A DNA stretch of 64,000 nt from Tubiluchus corallicola (Eukaryota > Priapulida > Priapulimorpha > Priapulimorphida > Tubiluchidae). The stretch spans positions 1,240,001 through 1,304,000 of the forward strand of contig JAQGDQ010000019.1 of assembly GCA_030141605.1 (NCBI GenBank), given 5' to 3'. Below, one piece after another: positions 47,616 through 60,393 of this stretch. Position 1 is the first letter of the stretch. Every line of letters begins with the position of its first letter. The position numbers and the translations under genes are program-made. The notes under the pieces were generated by a model. The model ran no database searches. It was not told the DNA's origin and worked only from the letters and a program-made list of their open reading frames with translations.

Positions 47616-48582
47616 CTAACAACCTGCAAGAAGAGCTGAGTGGCACAAACTAACAAGAAACTGTTTGTGACAAAACAATAAATAGAATATTCTGTTATAG
47701 TATCCGAAGTAAATATGGTATACGAATGGTACGTGGTACAAACTGGACAGGAAAAAAACAGGCACAAATGGAAAAATTTTGGCTTCAGATAATTGGTGAT
47801 ACGTTTGATTAAAAGAAACACAAAACAAAGATAAACATACAAAAAATATACCTGTATAAGTATTATATAGACTAACAAAATACTCGCATTAATTAAACAG
47901 AATTATAATCGATAATGCACGAACATTCCACTTAGCATTTGTCTGCTTGTCTTTAACCATTTGGCAACTGACTATATGTTATAGAAAGCATTTTCCATGC
48001 AGAATTTGTGTATGTAGAACCTGGAACCAACTCGCAGTTTTTTGTCCTGGTGGAGATAATAAAAAATTACTCTATCTTATAGCCAAGTCGTCCTCTTTCC
48101 AAATACATAGCTATAACACTCTTTCTAAGACCTCCACGAAATTCTTGATGAATTTTTTAGCGCGCTTAGTTTGATTAAATTTTGTGAAAAAGGGCAAAAG
48201 ATGCCTATTTTGATCGCTTTTACCCCTTCACCTGTCCAGGACCTCTTTCTTGTCTCCTACCCACATTTTCCAGCACAGATCGTGGAAATCTGTTAACTGA
48301 GTAGTTATTGCATAATAGGTTTACTGTGTAACAGACAAAAAGGAATAAACAAACGAACTGCGTTGAATCATAGCTTCCTTGGCAGACTGTGAAATAAAAC
48401 TAAATAAAATAATTATACACAACAGTAACTGTAACCCACATGTTTATTGTTTCAACTATAATATTATCATTTTTGTCGTACGGCGACACTTTTGCTCATT
48501 TTTCACGACTATGCAATTTAACACACTGCCTTTGTTTGACTGTGGCGCCACAGGGCCTTCAGAGAGGTTTTGAAAATAAATA

Positions 48583-49322
48583 CCATAAGTCGTTGCTTAA
48601 CGCGATGCTAATGCATTCTAGCAAAATGTGACGTTAAGTGAAACTTCGTTAAGCGAAACCAAGACTTCCATAGAAAGTAATGTAAGAGAATTGGGATACG
48701 TTCCAGAGGCAAAAATCAATACTGCTTAAATCATATAAATTAAATAGTTTATGAGTTTTACTCATATTTCTACTGATTAATTTCTTTCTGCTTGCTTGAA
48801 ACCACCTATATATCTTACATAACCAAGTAGTGGTTTCTCTTTAGTTGACGCTTAACTTTTAAGTCTAGGCAGTGGTTAAACAATAAACACTACAGCACTG
48901 TCAAAGCTAATACCTGGGGCGACCTTGGGAATTTATGTAGAAACTTAGTACCCGCAGTCTGATAACAACAGGTTGCAGGCAAAATTCCTTCGCATAAAGT
49001 TTGCTCCCAGGTCTCACTTGTACAAATAGCTAGCTGTTAGTGGTCAGTAGGGAAACAAAGAAATTTGTACTTATATAATAACTGCAGTGTTTGCATTAAT
49101 CGTGCAATTTATATTAGAAAAGAATAATGCAGTACATGCTTTAAGGCACCAAATAAAGTAAAAAAGTTATAAAGTAATAAAATAAAAATTGACTGCGCAA
49201 AGCAAAAAACCGTCATCAAAGCGAAACTGTGTGTCGTTAAGTGAAAAAAGGTGTCAAATGTTCAGCATTGATAAAACGAAACAAACGAAATAATCAGGGA
49301 GTCATTAAGCGAGGACTTGCTG
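48583..49322. mobile_element. Tc1/mariner/pogo-type MITE
   Basis: The left end CCATAAGTCGTTGCTTAACG and inverted right end CAGCAAGTCCTCGCTTAATG are related. TA dinucleotides lie outside each (48581-48582, 49323-49324). Inside, tgacgttaagtgaaac and cgttaagtgaaa repeats recur near both ends. It is about 740 bp and non-coding. Confidence 0.65.
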
Positions 49323-50185
49323 TAATACAATAAAATTTATGTATTGCCCTGTTACAATAAAATTGTTCGATGTACTTTACAAAAATGTGTATAACGCTTA
49401 TTTCTAAACACTCAAAAATTTAAAAATTACAAAGATACAAATTCATCTTAAAATATATGCACAATAAAACACAATCATCTATTGGTCTAAACTGTATTTA
49501 TTAGAATGGATATATACATGATCATTAACAATTATGGAATAGCACTAAGTGATGAGCTAGCTAACATGTTTTTCATATGCAACCTATATAAAAGCCTCTC
49601 ATATTAAGGCAGATGCGACTTGTAGTGCTAGGAAATGCAATAGATTGGTGAGATTATGAGTTTTAGATGAAACTAAAATTATAACAGCGGCACATCATTA
49701 ATAATTGAGAATGTTGGTGCAAATTTCATTTTCAGACCTCATTTAAAAATATTCAGTACGTTGTCAGTATCACACTGTCTTAATGGCAACTTATTCCATA
49801 ATTTTGGATCTACATATAATCAAAAAGTCCCGTCACCAGCATAGACACAGGCGTGATTTAGCTAGGTACACAGATTAATCACAGAATACTAGTAATTTTA
49901 ATGCTTCTGTGTTTCTCACGTGTTTTTTCCGAGTGCTCAATTGGACCTTTTCAGTGTGATACACTCTCCATGAATAATATTTTACAAATTCGTTTTTAAA
50001 TTTTGCATCACTTACATGCTACGTACCTTATTGCAGACAAGGCTTGCATTAGCAATAACTCATTATAAAACTTCTAAATATAAACTCCCTCAATGACTGT
50101 TAGGTGTAGCCATTTTGAAGGTAAGCCGTTTTAAATTATGCCATATATCTATATAATAATTGTAAATATATGTCACTCACACTAC

Positions 50186-50190
<5 letters not shown>
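49323..50190. other. Intergenic, no gene seen
   Basis: AT-rich sequence without recognisable features. Confidence 0.4.
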
Positions 50191-50226
<36 letters not shown>

Positions 50227-50243
50227 CGTGCGTGCGTGTGTGT
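50191..50243. repeat. (TG)n/(TGCG)n microsatellite
   Basis: About 30 bases of TG repeat are followed by tgcg units and a short TG run. Confidence 0.95.
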
Positions 50244-50364
50244 ACATGTAGTTGGAACAATATAATATAATATATGTAGGCGACAATATAATATTACACG
50301 TAGTCAGGAACCTGGTTGTTGAGTCTTGGATTACTATAATAAAATTTTGCATGTTATTGTCTGT

Positions 50365-50577
50365 TCAAGTGACAGTGTCAGTGAGTATTAAATCAGGTGT
50401 AACAAAGTTCTTGATAGCAATAACAAGACGAGTTGCTGAACGTTCTAGTAGTTCAGTCCAGTTGCAATTAGCCATATGATAATCAGGTAATTCAGTTAGA
50501 AAGCTATTACAATAATCAAGTCTGGTTGATATAAGTGCACGCACAAGTGTTTTAGCAGATGATCTAGTTAAAATCAT
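50365..50577 (-). mobile_element. LINE fragment, conserved post-RT segment
   Basis: The open minus-strand stretch reads LTRSSAKTLVRALISTRLDY, then CNSFLTELPDYHM and SATRLV. This is the block ...LV.AL..SRLDYCN.LL.GLP......LQ.VQN.AARLV common in CR1/L2-type non-LTR polyproteins. Only about 70 codons survive. Confidence 0.85.
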
Positions 50578-51668
50578 CTAATATGGTGACGGTTATGCAA
50601 ATGATAAAATCCACATTTGCAAAGTTGATTATAAATTATGTTGATTAAAAAAACATAATTAAGATCGAAAGTTATTACCAGGTTTTTGGAGGTTTAACTA
50701 ACTGAGTTATAATTACTCGGCTTTTGTGTCGTTCAGTTTTCCACTACGTTAGCCTTCACCCAAGGGTAACAGTGACTGATAACAAGAGGCACCAACGAAA
50801 TCCTGAAATCGCTCCTGTTATCCTGAGATAGGGTGAGAGTTTTTTAAGATTTCTTGTTGTGCTTGTGCTTGCACTTGACGTTAATAATATTAATATGAAT
50901 ATTTCTTGTTTTTCTGCCTATCCAGTGCTATAAACGTAATTGCCATATGTTGCTCTTGTAATAGGTTACTTTTATATCTATCGTTAAAATTATGATTGCA
51001 AAATAACCGATCAAATATATTTAACACCTCAGTTACAACAAGTTTAGTACAGTGAAAGGGCAAATACCAAACTTCAAATACCCCAATCTGTGGATCGTGA
51101 ATTAGGCCTAGTGGCGGTTAGCTATTTGTTAATTTAGTGAGTGAAAAATAGAATGATTTTCAGATCGTCCTTGGCTCATATTCTACAATTTGTCAAAACT
51201 GAAGTCTTCACTGTTAATGTTACACAACTTTGAGAATTAAAATGTGCGTATAGTCCGAACATACAGCAAACCATAACTTGTATCTTTCGCGCCCCAGCCT
51301 CCCACAGTGGCATGTCTATCTATTTACCTATTTGCTACCTGCTTACGTATCAAATTATCAATTGACTGACCCCCCCCCCCCCAACAACCGATCGACGTAA
51401 CTATTTACCTGTCTTTTTTGCTTGTTTTTCTCCTTTAAGTTTCACCGGTCATTTACCTAAGTTGTCAACAAACAACAAAAAACACAAAAATAAGTATGTC
51501 CCAAAAATTAGTATAGCATACACAAAACTATATACTATTACTAAACACAAAAGTTAGTGTAGTATAAGCTACCAAAATACTGACAGAGATATTTTAGTCT
51601 ACGCAGCATTTATATTAGAAGTCTTGCCAATATTACTATATAAGTATTATTTATAAATCAATTATATG
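50578..51668. other. Intergenic, poly-C tract
   Basis: No gene recognised. A run of cytosines lies near 51371-51382 and a small gaaacgtt-poor AT-rich region follows. Confidence 0.4.
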
Positions 51669-54600
51669 TGTTGGGAGCGGAGTAGGACATTAGCTGAAAT
51701 AGGACAATTGGCATACACGGGCTAGCCAAAGTACTGGTACCATCCGTTGTCCTTGTTTATTTAATAATAATAATTGAAAACATCAATACATGTTTAATAA
51801 CTTATGATACATCTGATAAAATAAAAGAATCTTATTCTGAGCTAGTAGAATCAAAGTGTATAAAGAGGAAGTGACGAAAGCCGCCTAATGTTACGTATTT
51901 CCTTTTTGCGATTAGCGGCTATGCTGGCGGCATCAAACGGCCATTCAGTGAAAAATTTGGAGCGCCGCATTGACTGTAATAATAATATTATTAAGTTCAC
52001 CAGTAGTGTTGGCATACGTGCAATTTTGATAAGCCAAAATCACTTTTGCGTTTTTAATAAAAGAAGTATATCTCAATTAAAAGCAATTATTAGTTTAAAA
52101 AAACTGAAAACATTTCATGAAAAGGAAAAAAATTGTAGCAATAAGTTTGTATTATGTACTTGCAAATGCCTGTTCAGTTTGCTTGTAAGTAAAATTTTAT
52201 TGTTTTTCCTGAGGAAAGAGGCTAGCTGACTGCGTGATGGGCTGCCTGCTATGTAAAGAAGTAATGCATTTTTCATTGATTTATTGATTTTTCTCTCCCC
52301 CCCTCTCTTAGAGAGAAAGAGGGGGAGAGAGAGAGAGAGAGTTAAAAGAAAGACGGAACTATGAACTATGAATTTTATTTCACACATCAAAATACAATAT
52401 TGTACACATAAATAAACAATAAATAAAATAATTTGAGTAGTGTGAGGTGAGTGTACGACCATACGGTCATTAACACACTCACCTTACTTAAATGAAAATG
52501 AAAAATTATTAAAGATATGCGTGCTTTTGTAGATGACTCAATGAAATTGATGTAATAAAGTAAATGATGTAATAATAGCAAGGAAACATAAGAAAAACAC
52601 AATATGGAATTACGATTTTGATATAAATATTGAAATAATTTTGAAATAAAGTAAAAGATGTAATGAACAGCAAGGAAACATGAGGAAAACTTAATATGTA
52701 ATTACGATTTTGATATAGGCGGCGATGAATGAATAATTTCATTTAAATTGATTTATACCTTACTAATAAAGTAACAAAGGTCGTAATGGTACCTATTAGC
52801 AAAAGAAAAACATTAGTGCAAAAAATGACCAAATTCAAGCTGTCATATTGTCCATGCATAACTCAATATGAGAAAAACATGCAAAATAATAACAATAATA
52901 CTAAATAAAAATAATAAAAAACAAACTAAATAAAATGAAAAGCAAGCTAGCCAAACAGAAATTTAAACAAACTTTCAAATAGGGAACTGAATCAAGCTGC
53001 AAAGTACATGCATTAAAATAATACTAAAGAGTCTAATTAATAAACAAAACAAAAGAACATTATACAAGTACATTTTTTACACGTAAGCAAACTGTATTTA
53101 ATGAACATTTATTTTGATGTAAGCCTAACTGAATCTTAAAAAATTAGGCCAAATATAAGTAATGTCTGCACATGATATTATAAGGTATTATGACACGCGT
53201 GCAGATTCTAATTTATGCTTCTCGCCTGAATTCTTTAACTAGGTTTTGACATAGTTAGTTGGTTGTTATAGAGTTGGAAGTTATGTCGGCTGCTTAGGAT
53301 GACAGCTCTGATGTTTCCTTCAGTTATTTTTTGTTCACTGATAATAAAAAAGAGGAGTAATGTCGTAAATACATCTCTGCTTGTTCAACGTAATTTTATA
53401 ACTAACTCCAACTCATAACAAAGGCCAATGTATGATTATATGCTTTTTAAACATTTTTTAACTTGGAATTAACAAAACATGCAGATGTTTAGATTAAGTT
53501 ATGTTCTGGAAAATTATTTGCTCTTCTGAAAAAATCGATTTTTTTCTATGAAAGGTATTACACATGAAAGTCAGGCCTAATATATCTTCAAGTTATATTT
53601 CCTGATAAGAACATATGAAATAGAAATGTTTTTTAGAAAAAATATTTCTCCAGAAATCGAATACTACATGAGCCAGGTATTCTTTCTTTTGATCAACTTT
53701 CTTAACTTCTTTTGTAAATAAGCCTATTAATTTTTATGAGATATGATTATAATAATTTTTATTTTAACTACAAATTATTCTTAACGCCTTATGCTTACTT
53801 TAAATAATATTCAAAAAGATAACAGCTGCTATAAATCGTCAAAGAGAGATGTAGGCCTTGCAGTCTTTGCTTAGCGTACAAAATATTTAACTAGTAACAA
53901 AAGTTTCAAAACTGTGTTATAATTAACATTTTATTATAATTACCTGGCTGCATCCTTGCGAAATTTAAAAAGATATCTTTTTGTGTTTTTGCAACTCACT
54001 GCTGAGCAATTTATGAATGCCTGTTAACCGGGCTGGTTTTGATGGTCTCATCAATTCATCTGCTACAGTACCCACAGCCTGCGCTGTTGCGTACCTGACA
54101 ACAACAGGCCGCACTGAATAGCCGCTAGGGCGACACTAATTGCGCGAACTACTGCGCAGAAGGACTTTCCCTACTTTATTGTATACTTTGGTAGAATGGT
54201 CAACATTAAATTTGGTTTCAATATTAATCTTTTTCAAGTGAAATAAACCCACTTCTTAGGTGATTCCAACATTTGCTTAAGGCATATCATTTTTTTATTT
54301 TGTCTCACTTCACAGACAGGTGATCTGTTTCACTACCTCTTTGACAAATAATTGTTTTCTGCTAAGTAAACGGGTTAGTGAGCTATATGCTCTACATAGT
54401 TTTTCTCCTTAAAGCATTAGATAGACATAGACATAGGCATTTTATTTTTCTCCAATTTGTGTCACAAATTTTCGTTTTACAAAAAATAACTTTGTCTGTG
54501 GAAATGGGGCGAGGAAAGACCGTAGGTCATCTACTTACTCACCCCTTATAATTTAATGTTGATGACAGAAAAAGAATTGATGACACTGGATGCAAATAAA

Positions 54601-54884
54601 CTAACAAAATAAAGATACTTAGTTTAATGTTATGATGTTATTAATGAAGCTAATAATAGTGATGATGTCATTGTAGAAAATACATTTGCGAATTGTCACG
54701 GACTATCCAACATTATTGTAAAGTTTCTTTTTTTCTAAAACAAATTTAATTTTATGTTTCATTATGTCATAGCTCTCGATTTTTGAGAGCAATCGCCAGT
54801 GCCCTACAACACTGGTTTTCTGCAAATTTAGCACATGCAGTTAGCGAGTGTCCTATTGGCTAGTCGCATACTCTGCGCCCTACA
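51669..54884. mobile_element. DNA transposon family X copy B, 5-bp TSD, split by nested element
   Basis: It begins TGTTGGGAGCGGAGTAGGAC and ends in CCCTACA. The flanks are exactly ATATG at 51664-51668 and 54885-54889. Inner segments match copy A in order: the ccgttgt.cttgttta and taataataatt block, the ataaaataaaagaat.ttattctgagct block (51819), the acattaaatttggtttcaata block (54205), and the gtctcacttcaca.acaggtgatc block (54300). Removing the nested element at 51852-54190 and its TSD leaves about 870 bp, close to copy A. The termini are more eroded than those of copy A. Confidence 0.75.
51852..54190. mobile_element. Nested element inside family X copy B, 7-bp TSD
   Basis: The sequence between two exact gtagaat repeats (51845-51851, 54191-54197) starts caaagtgtataaag and, inverted from the other end, caaagtatacaataaag. 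Subterminal parts on both sides contain gcgattagcggctatg-like words. It interrupts a stretch that is continuous in copy A (25916-26657), which proves insertion. A 113-codon frame at 51888-52229 (+) is unassigned. A CT/GA-rich imperfect palindrome lies at 52292-52341. Confidence 0.65.
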
Positions 54885-56055
54885 ATATGTATATAATTTT
54901 CATATAATATGTGTGTACCCGTGCATGACAAAATTGTCCATAAGTCGACAATTAAGCTTTTTTAGTTATTCACACATCCTGAATCTCCATTTCATGATCA
55001 CTTTGATGCCATGAAGCTCATTGCTCCATGTTATTTCTAAGCTAAGATGATCCACGTTGAAGTTGAGTTTGAAAATACAAATTTTTTACAATTGCATTAC
55101 TAGTTTCTGGTCAGAAAAGAGGGTACAGGGTTATGAAATTAAATTTTTAGTATTTTTTTAACATTTTCTTGATAATTTTATGCTAGAATATAAAAATCCA
55201 ATCTATTTAATGTTTGTCTTTATAAAAAAACAACAAAATATTGACATTTGACCAAATTTTAGGTGCATTCTACTTTGAAGCATCATAAATGTAATTTTAG
55301 CTATGCCGACTTATGGACGGTTTTGGTTTTCAAGCACACATGTTACATATAATATGTATAACTGGGTTAGTCTGTGTCTACACGAGTATATTTTGAGAAT
55401 TAACACTCAGTCACATCTATCATTGCATAGCCAACTTGACTGAGTCAATCTATCAATCGTACCAGTTTTTCAGTTAGTCAGTTAGTCCAATCTACTCTGT
55501 ACTAATATTCACTAAAAAACTTTTCAGCTTTTACAAAATTACCACGTACTCAAAATTTCAACAATGTCACCAACAAAATTTCAGCATTTCAGAACACGTA
55601 CCGATAATCCCCTAATGGCCTACTGGAGCTCACTAAGCGGCTTCAAATGTTGTAGCGTAGTACATACATACGAATACTACATAACTGAAGCAAAGTAGCA
55701 TTATGTTGTGTACTTACACAGCCCACCTTCACACGGTTTTTAGTACATTTATTATAGGCATGCTGACTAAAAGCAGTATTTTGCAAAAATTTTATCATCA
55801 GCATGAATTTACAAAAATATTTTGCATGAAAACGGGTGCACATTACTACTACTAAACTAATTATATAGCTAAATTTGCTAATCTTTTTTGTAGCTCCTAG
55901 TTTAACAAGGTTAACATGATTGGCTTTTGCTCTTGAAGCCTCTAGTTTCTGGAGGGCTTTTCTGGAGCACATGAAAAATTTGCAGCATTTAGTTATTATA
56001 TGACACTATATAAGAATGTTAGTAAAATGGTCACTATCAGTTTGTATTTTTACAG
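54885..56055. other. Intergenic / upstream of the ankyrin gene
   Basis: AT-rich; a 109-codon minus-strand frame at 55643-55972 is unassigned. It contains the presumed promoter and first UTR exon of the ankyrin gene, not located. The acceptor gtatttttacag ends at 56055. Confidence 0.35.
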
Positions 56056-56124
56056 GAATGATAGATCTGATGGATTTCCATAAATTATCATATTCATAAA
56101 TGCTGGCTTAATACTAGCTGATCT

Positions 56125-56673
56125 ATGTTGACAAATCTGCAAAGAGGCAATGTCCGAGCTGACACTCCAACGGTGTCACCTGTGGAACGAAATGTTTTCC
56201 ATCTAGCAGCTCAGGGCGAGTGGCTGCTTTTGGAACAAAAGATTACCAGCGGTCAGTGCCTGGTAAATGATCGTGATGAGCAAGGTTGTACAATGTTACA
56301 CTGGGCTGCATCATACGGTCAAACTGTAACGGTGGAGATGCTGTTGGATAAAGCTGCTGATCCTAGAATTACAAATCTGCATGGACAAACAGCTTTAGCT
56401 CCTGCTTGTGTTAATGGACATCATAGCATTGCACTGATTTTGTTACAACATGGAATTGATGTGTGTCAGACTGACAGTTCCATGAATACTGCATTAATCT
56501 ATGCTGTATACTACAGTCATGCACAGTGCATTAAGGTCTTACTTGATCATGGTGCAGATTTAACTGCTGTAAATGCTGATGGTAAAACAGCAGTAGAGAT
56601 TGCTTTAGCAAAGAAGGATACAAGTGTACAAGAGATATTAGAACATTACATTCTTAATATTCTAGAGTCATAA
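56125..56673 (+). CDS. RFXANK: RFXANK/ANKRA2-family ankyrin-repeat protein, single coding exon
   Basis: Vertebrate RFXANK joins RFX5 and RFXAP on X-box promoters; its paralogue ANKRA2 binds PxLPxI/L motifs in HDAC4/5 and megalin. This 182-residue protein has the family hallmark LTNLQRGN (2-9). About five ankyrin repeats follow: VFHLAAQGEW (24-51), TMLHWAASYGQTVTVEMLL (53-84), QTALAPACVNGHHSIALILL (86-117), TALIYAVYYSHAQCIKVLL (119-150) and TAVEIALAKKDTSVQEIL (152-176). The end is HYILNILES. Order, spacing and the C-terminal helix match RFXANK/ANKRA2. The acidic N-terminal extension of the vertebrate proteins (80-150 residues) is absent. In-frame stops precede the ATG directly, so the start is secure. 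An acceptor at 56055 implies a spliced 5' UTR. AATAAA at 57062-57067 is a likely poly(A) signal. It is likely the pre-duplication orthologue; a retrocopy is possible. Confidence 0.85.
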   Translation: MLTNLQRGNVRADTPTVSPVERNVFHLAAQGEWLLLEQKITSGQCLVNDRDEQGCTMLHWAASYGQTVTVEMLLDKAADPRITNLHGQTALAPACVNGHHSIALILLQHGIDVCQTDSSMNTALIYAVYYSHAQCIKVLLDHGADLTAVNADGKTAVEIALAKKDTSVQEILEHYILNILES

Positions 56674-57615
56674 TGACACATTAATATTTTGAGGTATTGC
56701 AACAAATGCTTCATATTATAGTCAAGCTAACAATTTGGGATTACAGTCTCTCTTTTTTAATACTGTTCGATGTTCTGCAAACTGTCATTCAATACTCAGT
56801 GGCAGCACCTACTTCGCTTGAATGACTAAGGCAAGATCAGAAATTACTTATTTGTGTGTGTTTATGTATGTGTATAAATACATATATTTATAACATAGGG
56901 TGTATTGCCTATGTGTACCGGGTGGCAAGGACATGGCGAATCCAGAGGGCCATGCAATGATTGGCCAGGCAAATGTAGATGGGAAGTGTTAACTGCATTA
57001 ATTGACAGGAATTCTAATTCATGCCGTGAACAGAAACTGAAACTCTAAACTGAACACACATAATAAATAAAATATCATAAGAAGTTGACTAGGCTCCCAC
57101 ATTGATATTAAGATACCAGTGGGTGACTCGAAAACTTTTGTGACTATTCATTACTAATTGCTAAATATGATGTAGTTTGTAATTTAAATAAATTTTGTCA
57201 GTTACAATCTTATCTTGATCTGCCTGACATCTATACTCTGTATACCATGCAGAAAAACCAGGAAATCATTGAGCTCTTTGCTATTTTATGGTTAATAGAC
57301 TGGATTGCTGAGTTTGTAATAGAAGGCATTAAAATAAGTACAACTGAGTTCAGAGCAATGGAACGCAGCTATACATTGTATGTCATGACTAGGGGAAAAG
57401 CATCTACATGCACACATTACACATAATTTATATCAGTGCGTACTACTCAGTACCGTTTATGACTGCATTACAACTTCATTTAAATTTGCAATTATAATTG
57501 CACACAACTGAAGTTGATAATTACTTTCTTAACCAATGGTGAATACTTGAAAATTTGTTGGAGTTTTTGCTGTGACTGAGCAAAAAAATACTGTAACAAG
57601 ATCCATGAGCAAGAT
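56674..57615. other. 3' UTR and flank of the ankyrin gene
   Basis: AATAAATAAA at 57062-57071 gives a 3' UTR of about 400 nt. Beyond it a 59-codon plus-strand frame from ATG 57247 (MQKNQEIIELFAILWLIDW...) is open but unsupported by splice sites or resemblance. Confidence 0.4.
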
Positions 57616-57781
57616 AGGTCATGTCACATATCGCTGTTATGTCCATATCGTCCTATTATACTTGTACTTCATAAAGTGACAGTGTATTAAGTAAGGGCAG
57701 GTCATGTCACATATCGCTGTTATGTCCATATCGTCCTATTATACTTGTACTTCATAAAGTGACAGTGTATTAAGTAAGGGC
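57616..57781. repeat. Perfect 83-bp tandem duplication
   Basis: Units 57616-57698 and 57699-57781 appear identical base for base, beginning aggtcatgtcacatatcgct and ending attaagtaagggc. Identity implies a very recent duplication or an assembly artefact. The sequence is non-coding. Confidence 0.95.
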
Positions 57782-60300
57782 AGCTGAAGAGATAACTTTT
57801 TATGCCAATTCAGTATCTCTTCTTTTCATGCAGAACTATCAGCTTTTGTATTGCACACGAAATGTGTTTTGGCGATGAATTTTACCACATTATGATATAA
57901 AGTATACCAAATTAAATGTTGTGATGCTCGCTCATACACTGGAAAGTTAATCCAGTAATCCTGTATCTCATCCTTCAGTAAGGCAAAAAAAAATCACTAG
58001 TTCTTTCCTATTCATGACCGTATAGCCATGTTTGGTTTACCTGTAGTAACTTTGGGCCCTGAAGATTCTCAACATCTGGAGAGAGAGAGAGATGTAATCA
58101 ATACCAAGGTTTGGAAGTTTCTAAAATTTCAAATGGGAATAACTCATGGCACACACACACACACACGCTAAAATATTTATGGTAAGACTAACCTTCGTTT
58201 TGCAGGTATGATATTCATTTTATAACATGTACACATAGGAAGCAACACTACTGTTCTATACATGTAGCCAATGTAGAAGACCAAAGCAAAACAGTCGTAA
58301 TTAAATAAGCCAAACTGGCAAAATGAATAGTTATGTATGTTATCAAGATAATTATTAATTTTTTGTTTTATTGTACATTTTCACTTTTAATCACATGAAT
58401 TAAAGCAGTGCAACTCAATAAGAGCAATACAAACGAGAAGTTACTGCATGCATGCCAACAAATTTCAGTAAACAGTATTAATTTCATGAGTTAGAATACT
58501 ATTACATTGCATATTAATCCTCCGAATTTGACCCAAATACATATTGACAATGTCAAAAAGATATTTTGAATAACGTTTGCTGTCTCTTTAAAGAGTAGCA
58601 CTGTTACAGGGCAGCAAAACTAAGGAACAGTTCACCAGTTACTAGTCAAGTAAGAATTCTAACTTTAGAAAAAAGTACAATTAATTTTAATTAACTGTAT
58701 TTTTGTATCATTGTATGCCAAATCTGTTCAAAGAAACTTAATCCGTGAACTGCACTAAACTGTAAAGAACCACATTAGCGGTAATACAAATCTTTCAAAT
58801 TAAATGCAAATAGACATCTATGCAATACATACAGTTAGAAACAGTAACAAATGTAGACTCTCTCAGTAAGCATAATAGTGATTTTGTCTACTTGTGAAGT
58901 GTCTCTCATTTATCGTTGTCAAGCATTCTTGGCACCACACTATGAAATGGTATTAACATTAAATGGTATGCCTCTGTAGATGTGATTCTGCCAGCTTCCA
59001 ATGTCTCAATTCAATGCTGTTAACTTTTTTGGCCACTTTCATTACATGATTGTAATCAGTCTTGAACTCGTCCAAGCTATAGATTTTCACTGACCACTTC
59101 TGCTACCTAGATACCATCTGTATCATTCTTTGTTGCCTGACTGTCAACCTAGCAAGTCCTTGGTAAGCCAGGAACAAACATCTTAAATCCATCTGTGTAA
59201 TTCTGATACCTTTCTGTTATGATATTGGCTGGTTGACACTTTTTGCCATCAGAATACCAGTGCCTTAATTTTTTTTGCCAGGCTTCGTTAAGTCGATGCA
59301 GTGGTCTTGATCCTATTTCATATCATAGGATCTGGCTTCGGTGTGATTTTCCGCATTCCAAATGTCTCCCTACAATGACCCCAACCATTTACCAACTTCT
59401 GTCATGCTAAGTACTATGTTTGCTTGCACTGATGACTCTGTCTGATGGTTTCCTTGCCTCTTTGCTGTTCAATGAGTGTTCTAAGTTCTGATTATTAATC
59501 AATCACATTTTTAGTTCTTTAACTATATTTATAGCGCACAATGAGAAGGAAGATCCTTCTAAAGTGCTTACCTACCTGTCAACGGGTCTACATTCTGCAA
59601 CAAGTAGGGTAACAGCTTCACCTCTTTTGTTGCAGAAGCATTCAAGTATCATCAGCCTCTAAAACTTTCTTGCAGTTTTTGTCGCTTCCAATTGCAACTA
59701 ATACGAAGTGTGTCCATAAATGGTGATAAACCTTCTGCTTTAATACGAGAAAACGTACAATATGTAATCACACAGGAATAACACGAGCAGTAGCTAATCA
59801 TTTTAATCACTCAATGATAAATTGGGATTTATTTTTTAACAAAGTATGTTACCTGAAAACATATATTTCATCACAATAACAAGTGTCAAGCGTTAGTATA
59901 TGTTGCCTTCCTTGCAGCATATCATTCAATGCTCCAATTCTGGCCAACTGATGAAACGGGTATGGACGCTTAAATTAATTTCTAAGAATCTGTTATGAAA
60001 ACACAGTATATGTAGCTTTCATATATTACAAACATAAAAATTTGTACACATAGGAACATCATTATAACAAGGACAAATCTGCTGCAAACGAAATTTCAAA
60101 CCAGTACAGACATAAATTTTTACATTTGCGACAACTATTGAAAAATATGAATTTGCAAATTTGTAGCCAATTCAATTTTATAATAAAACTACAGTTTGCA
60201 ACATATTGGCAAATAACAAAAATTTCTAATAACCCACAATAATATTCATAAACTGTATTGACTTTTTTACAACATAACATTGCACATAAGCATTCCAGAT
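57782..60300. other. Intergenic, no gene seen
   Basis: Simple repeats occur at 58081-58091 (ga) and 58150-58166 (ca). The interval 58920-59700 is less AT-rich and has short minus-strand open pieces (such as KRGEAVTLLVAECRPVD near 59580-59640) between stops, perhaps a very old pseudogene or transposon. No identification could be made. Confidence 0.4.
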
Positions 60301-60304
60301 GTAC

Positions 60305-60310
60305 TTTATT
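60305..60310 (-). terminator. Poly(A) signal of the SR-rich gene
   Basis: AATAAA on the minus strand, about 84 nt downstream of the stop at 60394. Confidence 0.5.
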
Positions 60311-60393
60311 AAACTTTTAATCCATATGTTTTGTTTCATCTATGATTACCTGCAATGTTAAATAACTGATTACATGGTATGCGCAATTACTCA

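Noticed and set aside
57202-57426. Open frame MQKNQEIIELFAILWLIDW... as an exon
   Set aside because: It has a weak acceptor only, no downstream partner, and a length compatible with chance. It is noted but not called.
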